DNA of 7,874 bases from Gammaproteobacteria bacterium. GTDB lineage: Bacteria > Pseudomonadota > Gammaproteobacteria > Steroidobacterales > Steroidobacteraceae. Both the position numbers and the translations under genes were made by a program. The stretch covers positions 1-7,874 of the forward strand of contig DAIDKA010000075.1 of assembly GCA_027451085.1 (NCBI GenBank). Reading direction: 5' to 3'. Below, in pieces: positions 1 through 6,393 of the stretch. Numbering within the stretch: the first letter of the stretch is position 1; each line of letters begins with the position of its first letter. The notes below the pieces were generated by a model that made no database searches, was not told the origin of the DNA, and saw only the letters and a program-made list of their open reading frames with translations.

Positions 1-1033
1 CGATCGGGCGTTTCGCGGCCTTGTCGCCGGCACCCACGACCCACACCTGCGGCTGCCCCTTGCTGTCGCGCGAGACGGCGGCCTGGGGTACCAGGAACAC
101 GCCTTTCTCGACCGCTTGCGCCAGACGGGCGCGTACGAACATGCCGGGTAGCAGCAGCCCGTCGGGATTGGGGAATTGCGCGCGCAGGGTTACGGTGCCG
201 GTGGACTCATCCACCGCCACTTCCTGGAACTTCAGCACGCCAGGCAGCGCATAGTCCGTGCCATCCTCCAGCTTCAGCGTGACCTTGGTACCACCCGGCT
301 TGGCCCAGCCGGCTGCCATCTGGCGCCGCAGTTCCAGGATCTGAGCGCTGGACTGTGTGACATCGACATAGATGGGATCGAGGCTGCGGATGGTGGACAG
401 CGCCGTATCCTGGTCCGCGGTCACCAGCGCGCCGGGCGTGACCGCCGAAATGCCGATGCGGCCGGTGATCGGCGCCCGCACCCGGGTGTAGTCGAGGTTG
501 ATGCGGGCGGCTTCCAGGGCGGCCTTTTTCAAGGCCACGGTGGCGACCGACTGGGTGTGCGCGGAGGCCGCGTCGTCTGCATCCTGCCGGGAGACGCCCT
601 CGATCCGGCGCAGTTCGGCATAGCGCTGGTCCTTCAGTGCAGCATTGGTCACGGCGGCCTCGGCATTCTCGAGGTCTGCCTTTGCCTGGTCGTAGGCCGC
701 CTGGTACGGGGCAGGATCGATCTGGTACAGCACCTGACCGGCTTTCACCAGGGCGCCTTCCTGGAACAGGCGCGCCTTGATGATGCCCGACACCTGCGGA
801 CGGACGTCTGATATCAACGCAGCCGTGGTGCGGCCCGACAGTTCCGAACGCAGCACCACTGGTTGAGTCGTCAACGTGACATAACCCACTTGCGTCGGCG
901 GCGGTGCTCCGCGTTGATGCGCGCCTCCGCAGCCGGCCAGCACAGTTGCTGCGACAACCGCCACTACGGCGGCCAGAACAGCGCGGACACTCGTTGCGCC
1001 GGTGCGGAAGAGTTCTTGAGAATGAACGTTCAT
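1..1033 (-). CDS. RND efflux pump periplasmic adaptor (membrane fusion) lipoprotein, AcrA/MexA type, 3' end cut off by the window
   Basis: This periplasmic adaptor would link an inner-membrane RND transporter to an outer-membrane channel. The frame is open from 1033 to base 1, giving 344 residues without a stop. Family members usually have about 380-400, so roughly the last 50 residues lie outside. Residues 1-35 form a lipoprotein signal: arginines at 10 and 17, a hydrophobic stretch, then lipobox LAGC with Cys35. Residues 77-107 match the first half of the lipoyl domain (VRPQVSGII, then GALVKAGQVLYQIDP). Residues 110-180 are an Ala-rich alpha hairpin. Residues 184-205 (TRVRAPITGRIG) close the lipoyl domain. 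A beta-barrel region follows, with LPGMFVRARL near 295-304. In-frame ATGs lie at 1039 and 1033; neither has a convincing Shine-Dalgarno sequence, so the start is uncertain. The transporter gene should lie to the left. The specific family member cannot be assigned. Confidence 0.93.
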   Translation of the reverse strand, partial: MNVHSQELFRTGATSVRAVLAAVVAVVAATVLAGCGGAHQRGAPPPTQVGYVTLTTQPVVLRSELSGRTTAALISDVRPQVSGIIKARLFQEGALVKAGQVLYQIDPAPYQAAYDQAKADLENAEAAVTNAALKDQRYAELRRIEGVSRQDADDAASAHTQSVATVALKKAALEAARINLDYTRVRAPITGRIGISAVTPGALVTADQDTALSTIRSLDPIYVDVTQSSAQILELRRQMAAGWAKPGGTKVTLKLEDGTDYALPGVLKFQEVAVDESTGTVTLRAQFPNPDGLLLPGMFVRARLAQAVEKGVFLVPQAAVSRDSKGQPQVWVVGAGDKAAKRPI

Positions 1034-1044
1034 TCTCATATAAT
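1016..1044 (+). promoter_or_regulatory. Sigma-70 type promoter of the TetR-family regulator
   Basis: The -35 is TTGAGA at 1016-1021, matching five of six consensus bases. A 17-base spacer leads to a perfect TATAAT -10 at 1039-1044. Transcription should start near 1051, giving a leader of about 30 bases before the ATG at 1084. The palindrome at 1017-1038 lies on the -35 and spacer, so the gene is probably autorepressed. Confidence 0.8.
1017..1038. promoter_or_regulatory. Perfect 22-bp palindromic operator, probably bound by the adjacent TetR-family repressor
   Basis: The half-site TGAGAATGAAC at 1017-1027 is followed directly by its exact reverse complement at 1028-1038, with no mismatch and no gap. 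Dimeric TetR-family proteins typically bind such symmetric sites between themselves and a divergent target. The palindrome covers most of the -35 hexamer and the whole spacer of the rightward promoter, and it contains the leftward adaptor's likely start codon (ATG, complement of 1031-1033). Occupancy should therefore block transcription of the repressor and probably of the pump. Binding by this particular repressor is inferred from position. Confidence 0.82.
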
Positions 1045-1083
1045 GCGCCAAAACCGCCGACACCACAAGGGCGCATTGCTCAC

Positions 1084-1707
1084 ATGACCAAGCTCGAAGC
1101 AGCGGAAATTCGCAGTCTTCCCAAGGAGATACGCGACCAGGCCCGGCGCGGGGAAATCCTCGACGCCGCCAGCCGCTGCGTGGTCAGGCACGGCTTCCAC
1201 GCCGCCAGCATGGCGGAAATCGCCGGCGAGGCCGCCATGAGCGTAGGCCAGATCTACCGCTACTTCGCCTCCAAGGAGGCCATCGTCCATGCTCTGGTGG
1301 AGCGCATCGTCGACAGCCGCGTGGCCTGGATCGAAACCCACGACCTCGTGCGCACTCATCTGCCGTCCGAGCTGGCGCGACGCCTGACCACGGCCGAGGG
1401 GCCCCAGCACCGCGAAGAGAAGGTGTTGATGATGGAGGTCACGGCCGAAGCCACACGCAATCCAGAAGTGGCCCGCGTGCTGCGATCGGCGGACGAGCGG
1501 CTGCGCGACACCGCCGCGGAGCTGATCCGGCAGGCCTTTCCGGAAATCATCGGCAGCGAACTGATGGCGCGGCTGGAACTGATCGCGGCCCTGGCCGAAG
1601 GCACCGCGATGCGCCGGATCACCGGCATCACCCGCGACCAGGAGCGCTTGTCCGAAGTCTACCGCCACGTGTTCGAGGCCGTGTTTCCGGCGGGCAAGCC
1701 CGACTGA
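1084..1707 (+). CDS. TetR/AcrR-family transcriptional repressor of the adjacent efflux locus
   Basis: This 207-residue protein has the family's usual length. Residues 22-70 are a TetR N-terminal DNA-binding domain: ILDAASRCVVRHGF, then the helix-turn-helix with AASMAEIAGEAAMS leading into the recognition helix VGQIYRYFASKEAIV. The C-terminal two-thirds is helical and variable, as expected for a ligand-binding and dimerisation domain; the ligand cannot be predicted. The frame is open upstream to an ATG at 904, but that extension overlaps the divergent adaptor gene and crosses this gene's own promoter. The ATG at 1084 puts the HTH at the usual distance from the N terminus. The nearest purine-rich stretch (AAGGG, 1067-1071) is rather far from the start. 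It is divergent from the adaptor and shares the palindromic operator with it. It ends 6 bases from the end of the convergent methyltransferase gene. Confidence 0.92.
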   Translation: MTKLEAAEIRSLPKEIRDQARRGEILDAASRCVVRHGFHAASMAEIAGEAAMSVGQIYRYFASKEAIVHALVERIVDSRVAWIETHDLVRTHLPSELARRLTTAEGPQHREEKVLMMEVTAEATRNPEVARVLRSADERLRDTAAELIRQAFPEIIGSELMARLELIAALAEGTAMRRITGITRDQERLSEVYRHVFEAVFPAGKPD

Positions 1708-1713
1708 CCGCGG

Positions 1714-2541
1714 CTACCAGGTGCCGGCCAGATCGACGTGACCCACCTGCAGTTGCGACTCACCCGCATCGATATGCGCCTGGCGCCGCATCCGCCAGCG
1801 GCGCAATGCCGCACTGCGCTGCGGGGCCATTTCGCAGGCGGCGCTGCACCAGCCTTCAATGAGCAGCCGCTGCAGCCGGCGCTGCTCAGGGCCGACACAC
1901 CAGTCACTGAGGGCCGCATGCACGTGATAGCCGAGTCCGGCCATGATCGACGCGGCCCGCTGACCTGCCAGAGGCCCCAATGCCGGCCCGAAACCCTTGT
2001 CCGTGCGCTGATGCAGATTGACCAGCTCCCGCACCTGCGCGTCCTCCGGGTCGGGCGGCTGGCACTGCATGCGGCCGTCGTAGGTCAGTGCAAACCAGAC
2101 TGATGCCCCGGCCGCGGCGGCTTTGCCGAGCAGCTGCTGCAACCAGTCCTCCGAAGTCAGGTCGAGCAATGCCGAGGCCGTGAGCAAGGCCCCGGCGGGC
2201 AGCGGCAGATCCCGCAGCCCGCCCGCCAGATCCAGTTTGACGCTGCGGACGCTCAATTCCAGCCGGGTGGCGGCCAGCCAGGGCCGCATGCGCTGTTCAA
2301 GCACCGCAAGCAAAGCCGCATCGTGTTCCACCAGCAACCACTCCTGCGTGCAACCCAGCAGGGGCGCCGAATAGCGCAGGTTGGCGCCCGTCCCGGCGCC
2401 GAGATCGATGACTTGAAGCGACGGGGCTGGCGGACCGGGCCGCGTCAACGCCGCGGCCACGTGGACCCCGATCTGCGGCGCACGCGCAGCCGCATCGAAC
2501 GGTTCGCGCAAGGCCAGCCAGTCCGCTGAAAACCCACTCAC
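1714..2541 (-). CDS. Class I SAM-dependent methyltransferase, substrate unknown
   Basis: A 275-residue protein with a Rossmann-type methyltransferase core. Motif I is VIDLGAGTGAN at residues 44-54. The acidic residue ending the second strand is Glu72 in LLVEHD. A post-motif segment TASALLDLTSEDWL lies around 104-117. There is no signal peptide or membrane segment, so it should be cytoplasmic. The start is GTG at 2541, whose GTGA overlaps the TGA stop of the upstream phosphotransferase gene, a sign of translational coupling. No strong Shine-Dalgarno sequence is visible. It is the last gene of the leftward three-gene operon. Acceptor specificity cannot be read from sequence; the context suggests methylation of a glycosylated or pteridine-like intermediate, which is inference. 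The family call is firm, the role is not. Confidence 0.85.
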   Translation of the reverse strand: MSGFSADWLALREPFDAAARAPQIGVHVAAALTRPGPPAPSLQVIDLGAGTGANLRYSAPLLGCTQEWLLVEHDAALLAVLEQRMRPWLAATRLELSVRSVKLDLAGGLRDLPLPAGALLTASALLDLTSEDWLQQLLGKAAAAGASVWFALTYDGRMQCQPPDPEDAQVRELVNLHQRTDKGFGPALGPLAGQRAASIMAGLGYHVHAALSDWCVGPEQRRLQRLLIEGWCSAACEMAPQRSAALRRWRMRRQAHIDAGESQLQVGHVDLAGTW

Positions 2542-4208
2542 GGCGGGGCCGCGACCGGTGTTTGAACGGCGGAGCCCGGGCGGGTTGCAGGGCTGCCGAA
2601 CGCAGTGAGCATCCAGTGCGCCAGTTCATCCATCGAACCTGCGGCGGGCCTTGCTGGCGTGAGGCCCGTGCGGAAGCCGTCCGCCTGCAGCGCAGCCAGG
2701 ATCGCGGGAGAACTCGCAATCACATGGACCGGCACATCCCAGGAGGCCCCCTCCCCGCTCACGTTCGCGGCCGGCTGGTGATCCCCCAGGACGATGATCA
2801 CGAGGTTGTCACCCGGCCGCAGCCGCAGGTAGCTGCTCAAGCTGTCCAGGAAGTACTGCACCGACTGCAGGTACGCCTGCCCCATGTCGGTCCATACCGG
2901 CGTGCGGGTGAGCGCGGACTGCAGCGGCTCAGGATCAAAGGGTTGCGGCGAAAGCATGCGCCGCCAGTCGGGCTGCAGCGGTGGTGTGGGCGCGAAGGGC
3001 GTGTGGGTCGACACGGTGGGAAAGAAGACGAGCAGTGGCTTGCGCGGGTGCGGCTGCAGCTCGCGCGCATCCAGGAACGCCAATGAATACTGGTCCGGAA
3101 TGCGCCACCAGCCGAAGGCCGGACCGTGGTAGTCCAAGGCGTCGGCGCCGTAGATGGTGTCGAAACCGTAAAAGGCGCCCTCCGGCCAGCGCTCGCGCAA
3201 GCCCGGCATCACCGCCACAGCCCGATAACCCGCCGCTTTGAACAGCGACACCAGCGTGGGGCGCCGCTTCTGCATCATCAGGACGGTGTACTGCTCCTGG
3301 TTGCGCACCTGCACACCCGACAGCACACTGAGGTGCGCCAGCACCGAACCACCGCCGAAGGTCGGGGATGTCACGAAGGCCGACACCACACCGCGCCCGG
3401 TGTCTTTGATTGCAGCGACCAGCCGCTGCCGCGCCGGCTGCAGCGCCGACGCGAACCCGGGCCGGTCGTAGGTGACGCTGCCGTAGGACTCCATGAACAC
3501 CAGCAGGACATCAGCGCCCTTCAGGGCGGCCAGGCTCGAGTGCATGGGCGGTGACGGCGACAGGCTGCTGTCACGGCCGAAGACCGCATCCCACACGTGC
3601 ATGAACTGAGTGGCATAGCTGCGGGTCACCGGAATGGAAAAGCGTGGCAGGAGGGGCGCGGCATCGCTCAACTGCTGCGCGGCAAAGCAGCCTGACAGTG
3701 CCAGGCCGCTAACGCCCACAGCCAGCCGCAGCGCCCGGCATGCGTGCAGCGCCTCATCTACCTGTCCCAGCGACCAGCGGGCCGCGGCATAGAGCAGGCC
3801 CAGCGCAAGCACCGCGCCGGCAGCGATCCCTGCGACCGCCCAGGGTGACGCGACGCGCATCAGCATGCCGGCGACCGAGGCGAATTGCGGCGCATCCCAG
3901 TAGAGATTGATGTCCCGGCCATAGAGGGCCGAAACCGTGACATCCGCATAGCGCCCGAGCGCCAGCAGCACCACCAGCGTGGACAGCAGCACCAGCACCG
4001 GCCGTGGTGTGCGGCCCCGGCGCGCGTTCGATACGGCCAGTCCCAGCAGCAGCACCGCGATCTCAACCGACAGCTCCCCCGGCCAGTGCACGCCCAGAGT
4101 CGGCCAGACATTGTGAAAGGTCACCGCGGCATTGAGCAGGACGCAGGCCAGCAGCACGCGCATGGCGTACGCCGCGCCGGCCAGTGAGATGCGCCGGACG
4201 GGCGTCAT
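2538..4208 (-). CDS. Membrane-anchored sulfatase-superfamily phosphotransferase, LtaS/EptA-like
   Basis: This 556-residue protein has about five N-terminal membrane segments (near 10-32, 45-60, 70-86, 122-144 and 158-178) followed by a large extracytoplasmic alkaline-phosphatase-fold domain. Visible landmarks are LLVFMESYGS with metal ligand candidate Glu240, FGGGSVLAHLSVLSG where Ser288 sits at the usual nucleophile Thr/Ser position, GAFYGFDTIYG at 344-354, STHTPF with His402, and VLGDHQP with Asp476-His477. In LtaS and EptA this layout transfers glycerol phosphate or phosphoethanolamine from a phospholipid outside the inner membrane; true sulfatases use a formylglycine made from a CXPXR motif, which is not seen here. 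The start ATG at 4208 overlaps the TGA of the upstream gene by four bases, and its end overlaps the methyltransferase start. Donor and acceptor are unknown. It could instead be a hydrolase. Confidence 0.87.
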   Translation of the reverse strand: MTPVRRISLAGAAYAMRVLLACVLLNAAVTFHNVWPTLGVHWPGELSVEIAVLLLGLAVSNARRGRTPRPVLVLLSTLVVLLALGRYADVTVSALYGRDINLYWDAPQFASVAGMLMRVASPWAVAGIAAGAVLALGLLYAAARWSLGQVDEALHACRALRLAVGVSGLALSGCFAAQQLSDAAPLLPRFSIPVTRSYATQFMHVWDAVFGRDSSLSPSPPMHSSLAALKGADVLLVFMESYGSVTYDRPGFASALQPARQRLVAAIKDTGRGVVSAFVTSPTFGGGSVLAHLSVLSGVQVRNQEQYTVLMMQKRRPTLVSLFKAAGYRAVAVMPGLRERWPEGAFYGFDTIYGADALDYHGPAFGWWRIPDQYSLAFLDARELQPHPRKPLLVFFPTVSTHTPFAPTPPLQPDWRRMLSPQPFDPEPLQSALTRTPVWTDMGQAYLQSVQYFLDSLSSYLRLRPGDNLVIIVLGDHQPAANVSGEGASWDVPVHVIASSPAILAALQADGFRTGLTPARPAAGSMDELAHWMLTAFGSPATRPGSAVQTPVAAPP

Positions 4209-4957
4209 CGGTCAGACACCGCGGCGCCGCAGCGCGGCGCATTGCGGATCAGCCACGCAAGGTCCAGCCCGAACGAGAAGGTGAGCACCACCAGACCGGC
4301 CGCCGCGACGCTGCGGCAGACCCCGGCTGGAACCACCGGCGTCAGCGCCACAATCAACGCCACCAGCTGCACCACGGCCATGGTCTTGCGCCGCTGGCTG
4401 GGCGGCAGCGGCTGCCGCAGACGGGGCGCGAGCCAGCCGGCGGCGACAAATGCATATCGCATCAGGCCGCAAGCCAGCACCCACGGCCCGGCTTTTCCCC
4501 ACTGCCAGGCGAGCACCGCGAGCACCAGGATCAGCAAGGCGTCCGTTTCCATGTCGAAGCGGGCGCCGAAGACGCTCGCCATGTGTGACCTGCGGGCAAG
4601 CCAGCCGTCCAGGCCATCCAGACCCGCTGCAACCGCTGCCGCAACGACGGCAAATCCCAGCACATCGCGGCTGCGCTCGCCGGTCAGGCCCGCCAGCAGC
4701 GCCACCAGCGCGCCCCGCGCCATCGTGGTCAGATTGGCCGCGCCGAACGAGTGGAAGGGGTGATGCCGCGGCAGCCCGATGAGCACCAGGGTGGCCCCGA
4801 CGACAAACACCAGCATCACCCTGGGCAGGTACGCGTTGCTCAAGGCAAAGTGGTCCGCACACACGCCCGCGGTCACCGCGGTTGCCAGCGCAACCGGTAA
4901 GATCGAGATCAGTGCGGTGCGCAGCAGATCCTGGCGCACGGCCGGTGTCATCGACAT
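4205..4957 (-). CDS. CDP-alcohol phosphatidyltransferase family membrane enzyme
   Basis: A 250-residue polytopic membrane protein with about six hydrophobic segments. It contains the complete family signature at residues 114-139: D114-x2-D117-G118-x2-A121-R122-x8-G131-x3-D135-x3-D139, whose aspartates bind the divalent metal and CDP substrate. A segment NLTTMARGAL upstream resembles the N-x-L-T-x-x-R motif of the family. Enzymes of this class transfer a phosphatidyl or similar group from a CDP-activated donor to an alcohol in the inner membrane. Which alcohol is not evident; close likeness to PgsA or PssA is not claimed. The start at 4957 has AGGA about five bases upstream on its strand; a second in-frame ATG lies at 4951. 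It is first in the leftward operon and starts 9 bases from the divergent dehydrogenase gene. Confidence 0.9.
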   Translation of the reverse strand: MSMTPAVRQDLLRTALISILPVALATAVTAGVCADHFALSNAYLPRVMLVFVVGATLVLIGLPRHHPFHSFGAANLTTMARGALVALLAGLTGERSRDVLGFAVVAAAVAAGLDGLDGWLARRSHMASVFGARFDMETDALLILVLAVLAWQWGKAGPWVLACGLMRYAFVAAGWLAPRLRQPLPPSQRRKTMAVVQLVALIVALTPVVPAGVCRSVAAAGLVVLTFSFGLDLAWLIRNAPRCGAAVSDR

Positions 4958-4962
4958 GGAGA
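4958..4962 (+). promoter_or_regulatory. Shine-Dalgarno of the MDR dehydrogenase, within a 9-base divergent gap
   Basis: GGAGA at 4958-4962 lies four bases before the ATG at 4967. It begins right after the start codon of the leftward CDP-alcohol transferase gene, whose own AGGA lies on the opposite strand over the same bases. Both ribosome-binding sites therefore share this tiny interval, and the promoters must lie inside the opposing coding sequences. Confidence 0.6.
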
Positions 4963-4966
4963 TCCT

Positions 4967-5944
4967 ATGGGCCGGAACGAGACGCTTGCATTCTGGGTCA
5001 CGGCGCCAGGCCGGGGCGAGCTGCGCCGTGAAGCGCTGCCGGCACCAGGCGCCCTGCAGGCCAGTGTACGGACACTCTACAGCGGTGTCAGCCGCGGCAC
5101 GGAAGCCATCGTGTTCAATGGACGCGTGCCGGCGAGCGAATACGCGCGCATGCGCGCGCCCTTCCAGTCAGGGCAGTTCCCCGCTCCGGTGAAGTACGGC
5201 TATATCAACGTGGGCGAGATCGAACAGGGCCCGCACGAACTGCTCGGCAGGACCGTCTTCTGCCTGCACCCCCACCAGCAGCGCTACGTGGTGCCCTGCG
5301 AAGCGTTGTATGTGTTGCCTGAGTCGGTGCCCGCGGCAAGAGCCGTTCTCGCCGCAAACCTGGAGACGGCGCTCAACGCCGTCTGGGACTCAGGCGCCGG
5401 ACCGGGCGACCGCATCAGCGTGATCGGCGCCGGCAGCGTCGGCTGCCTCGTGGCCTGGCTTGCCGGGCAGATTCCAGGCTGCAACGTGGAACTGGTCGAC
5501 ACCAACGCCGGGCGGGCCCGGATTGCGCAGGTTCTCGGAGTGCGGTTCGCCGAACCCGGTGCGGCCACACCCGAGGCGGACCTGGTGCTGCATGCAAGCG
5601 GTTCGGCGCAAGGACTGACCCTGGCGCTGCGTCTCGCCGCGTTCGAGGCCACTGTCGTTGAGCTGAGCTGGTACGGCGACCAGCAGGTGCAGCTGCCGCT
5701 GGGCGAGTCCTTCCATGCACGGCGCCTGACCTTGAAATCCTCCCAGGTTGGAGCCATCGGCGCCGCGCGGCGCGCCAACTGGAACCTGCGGCGACGGATG
5801 GAGCTGGCGCTGGCGCTGCTGGCCGACCCCCGTCTCGACGTGCTCATCAACAGCGAGAGCGGATTCCTGGAGCTGCCGCAGACGATGGCGCGGATCGCGC
5901 GCACGCCGGGTGATGTCATCATGCACCGGGTCACCTACCTTTAG
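4967..5944 (+). CDS. Medium-chain dehydrogenase/reductase (MDR) family oxidoreductase lacking the usual catalytic zinc ligands
   Basis: A 325-residue protein with an MDR GroES-like N-terminal domain and a Rossmann domain. Residues 36-49 (TLYSGVSRGTEAIV) occupy the place of the zinc Cys motif CGTD, but Ser42 replaces Cys. KYGYINVGEI at 77-86 replaces the GHE motif, so Tyr stands where His would be. AANLETALNAVWD at 129-141 has no third ligand. The dinucleotide-binding turn is VIGAGSVG at 152-159, with an acidic residue in LVDTN (176-180) that favours NAD over NADP. Automated pipelines often call this group zinc-binding alcohol dehydrogenase; the motifs argue against a catalytic zinc. Its layout recalls BchC-like dehydrogenases, a loose comparison from memory. 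It is first in the rightward operon, 19 bases upstream of the PTPS-like gene. Substrate unknown. Confidence 0.87.
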   Translation: MGRNETLAFWVTAPGRGELRREALPAPGALQASVRTLYSGVSRGTEAIVFNGRVPASEYARMRAPFQSGQFPAPVKYGYINVGEIEQGPHELLGRTVFCLHPHQQRYVVPCEALYVLPESVPAARAVLAANLETALNAVWDSGAGPGDRISVIGAGSVGCLVAWLAGQIPGCNVELVDTNAGRARIAQVLGVRFAEPGAATPEADLVLHASGSAQGLTLALRLAAFEATVVELSWYGDQQVQLPLGESFHARRLTLKSSQVGAIGAARRANWNLRRRMELALALLADPRLDVLINSESGFLELPQTMARIARTPGDVIMHRVTYL

Positions 5945-5950
5945 GACATC

Positions 5951-5956
5951 AAGGAG
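5951..5956 (+). promoter_or_regulatory. Shine-Dalgarno deciding the PTPS-like gene start
   Basis: AAGGAG at 5951-5956 is followed by seven bases and then the in-frame ATG at 5964. Another ATG at 5960 is out of frame. The strong site supports the 5964 start over the long upstream extension, which overlaps the dehydrogenase gene. Confidence 0.75.
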
Positions 5957-5963
5957 CCGATGT

Positions 5964-6368
5964 ATGTACACGGTCTGCGTCCGCGATCACATGATGATCG
6001 CCCACAGCTTCACCGGCGAAGTGTTCGGACCCGCGCAGCGGCTGCACGGCGCCACCTATGTCGTGGACGTCGAGTTCCGCCGTCCTGCACTTGATGAAAA
6101 CGGCATCGTCGTGGACATCGGGCTGGCCGGCAGCGTGCTGCACGAAACGCTCGCAGCCTTGAACTACCGCAACCTCGACGCCGAAGCCGCCTTCGCCGGC
6201 CGCAACACGACCACCGAGGTCCTGGCCAGGACCGTCTTCGATCGCATGACCGGAGCCATCCGCGCAGGCCGGCTGGGACCGGCTGCGAAGGCCCTTGCCT
6301 GCCTGCGCGTGACCCTGCACGAGTCACACGTGGCCTGGGCCGCTTATGAGGCCGCCATCCCGGCATGA
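5964..6368 (+). CDS. 6-pyruvoyltetrahydropterin synthase / QueD-fold protein with degenerate catalytic site
   Basis: A 134-residue protein of about QueD length, with the family's order of motifs. Aligned by eye to E. coli QueD, which I recall from memory, first zinc ligand His14 (MIAHSF) and second His28 (RLHGA) are kept, but the third His of HGH is Ala30. The catalytic Cys four residues before the HGH motif is Ala24. The catalytic Asp-His pair is Asn67-Tyr68 in ALNYRNLD. Other landmarks persist: VVDIG at 49-53, NTTTEVLARTVFD at 81-93, and the probable pterin-anchoring Glu120 in TLHES. It may therefore bind a pterin-like ring but should not run the normal PTPS or carboxytetrahydropterin reaction. 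The start at 5964 has a strong Shine-Dalgarno. It sits between the dehydrogenase and glycosyltransferase in one operon. Family assignment is good; function is open. Confidence 0.85.
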   Translation: MYTVCVRDHMMIAHSFTGEVFGPAQRLHGATYVVDVEFRRPALDENGIVVDIGLAGSVLHETLAALNYRNLDAEAAFAGRNTTTEVLARTVFDRMTGAIRAGRLGPAAKALACLRVTLHESHVAWAAYEAAIPA

Positions 6369-6382
6369 AGCCGCCATGCTGC

Positions 6383-6387
6383 AAGGG
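6383..6387 (+). promoter_or_regulatory. Shine-Dalgarno supporting a GTG start for the glycosyltransferase
   Basis: AAGGG at 6383-6387 lies six bases before an in-frame GTG at 6394. The alternative ATG at 6376 has only a weak purine run upstream, and the ATG at 6346 would lie within the PTPS-like gene. Confidence 0.5.
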
Positions 6388-6393
6388 TGCGGG

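Noticed and set aside
207..1076. A 289-codon minus-strand frame starting at 1076
   Set aside because: It is an out-of-frame shadow of the efflux adaptor: Arg/Gly/Cys-rich with no family motifs, whereas the neighbouring frame carries the lipobox and lipoyl-domain motifs without interruption.
904..1083. A longer N terminus for the TetR-family gene from the ATG at 904
   Set aside because: The extension runs through the divergent adaptor gene, the promoter and the operator. The ATG at 1084 gives a normal family length and HTH position.
1691..1713. A small hairpin near the end of the TetR-family gene as a terminator
   Set aside because: The stem is only about four base pairs (CGGG, loop CAAG, CCCG), lies within the coding sequence and has no T tract.
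4212..4862. A 216-codon minus-strand frame inside the CDP-alcohol transferase gene
   Set aside because: It is a frame-shifted shadow; the frame ending at 4205 carries the complete CDP-alcohol transferase signature and membrane segments.
5748..5963. An upstream extension of the PTPS-like gene from the ATG at 5748
   Set aside because: It overlaps the dehydrogenase gene in another frame and is Arg/Ser/Trp-rich without motifs. A strong AAGGAG precedes the ATG at 5964.
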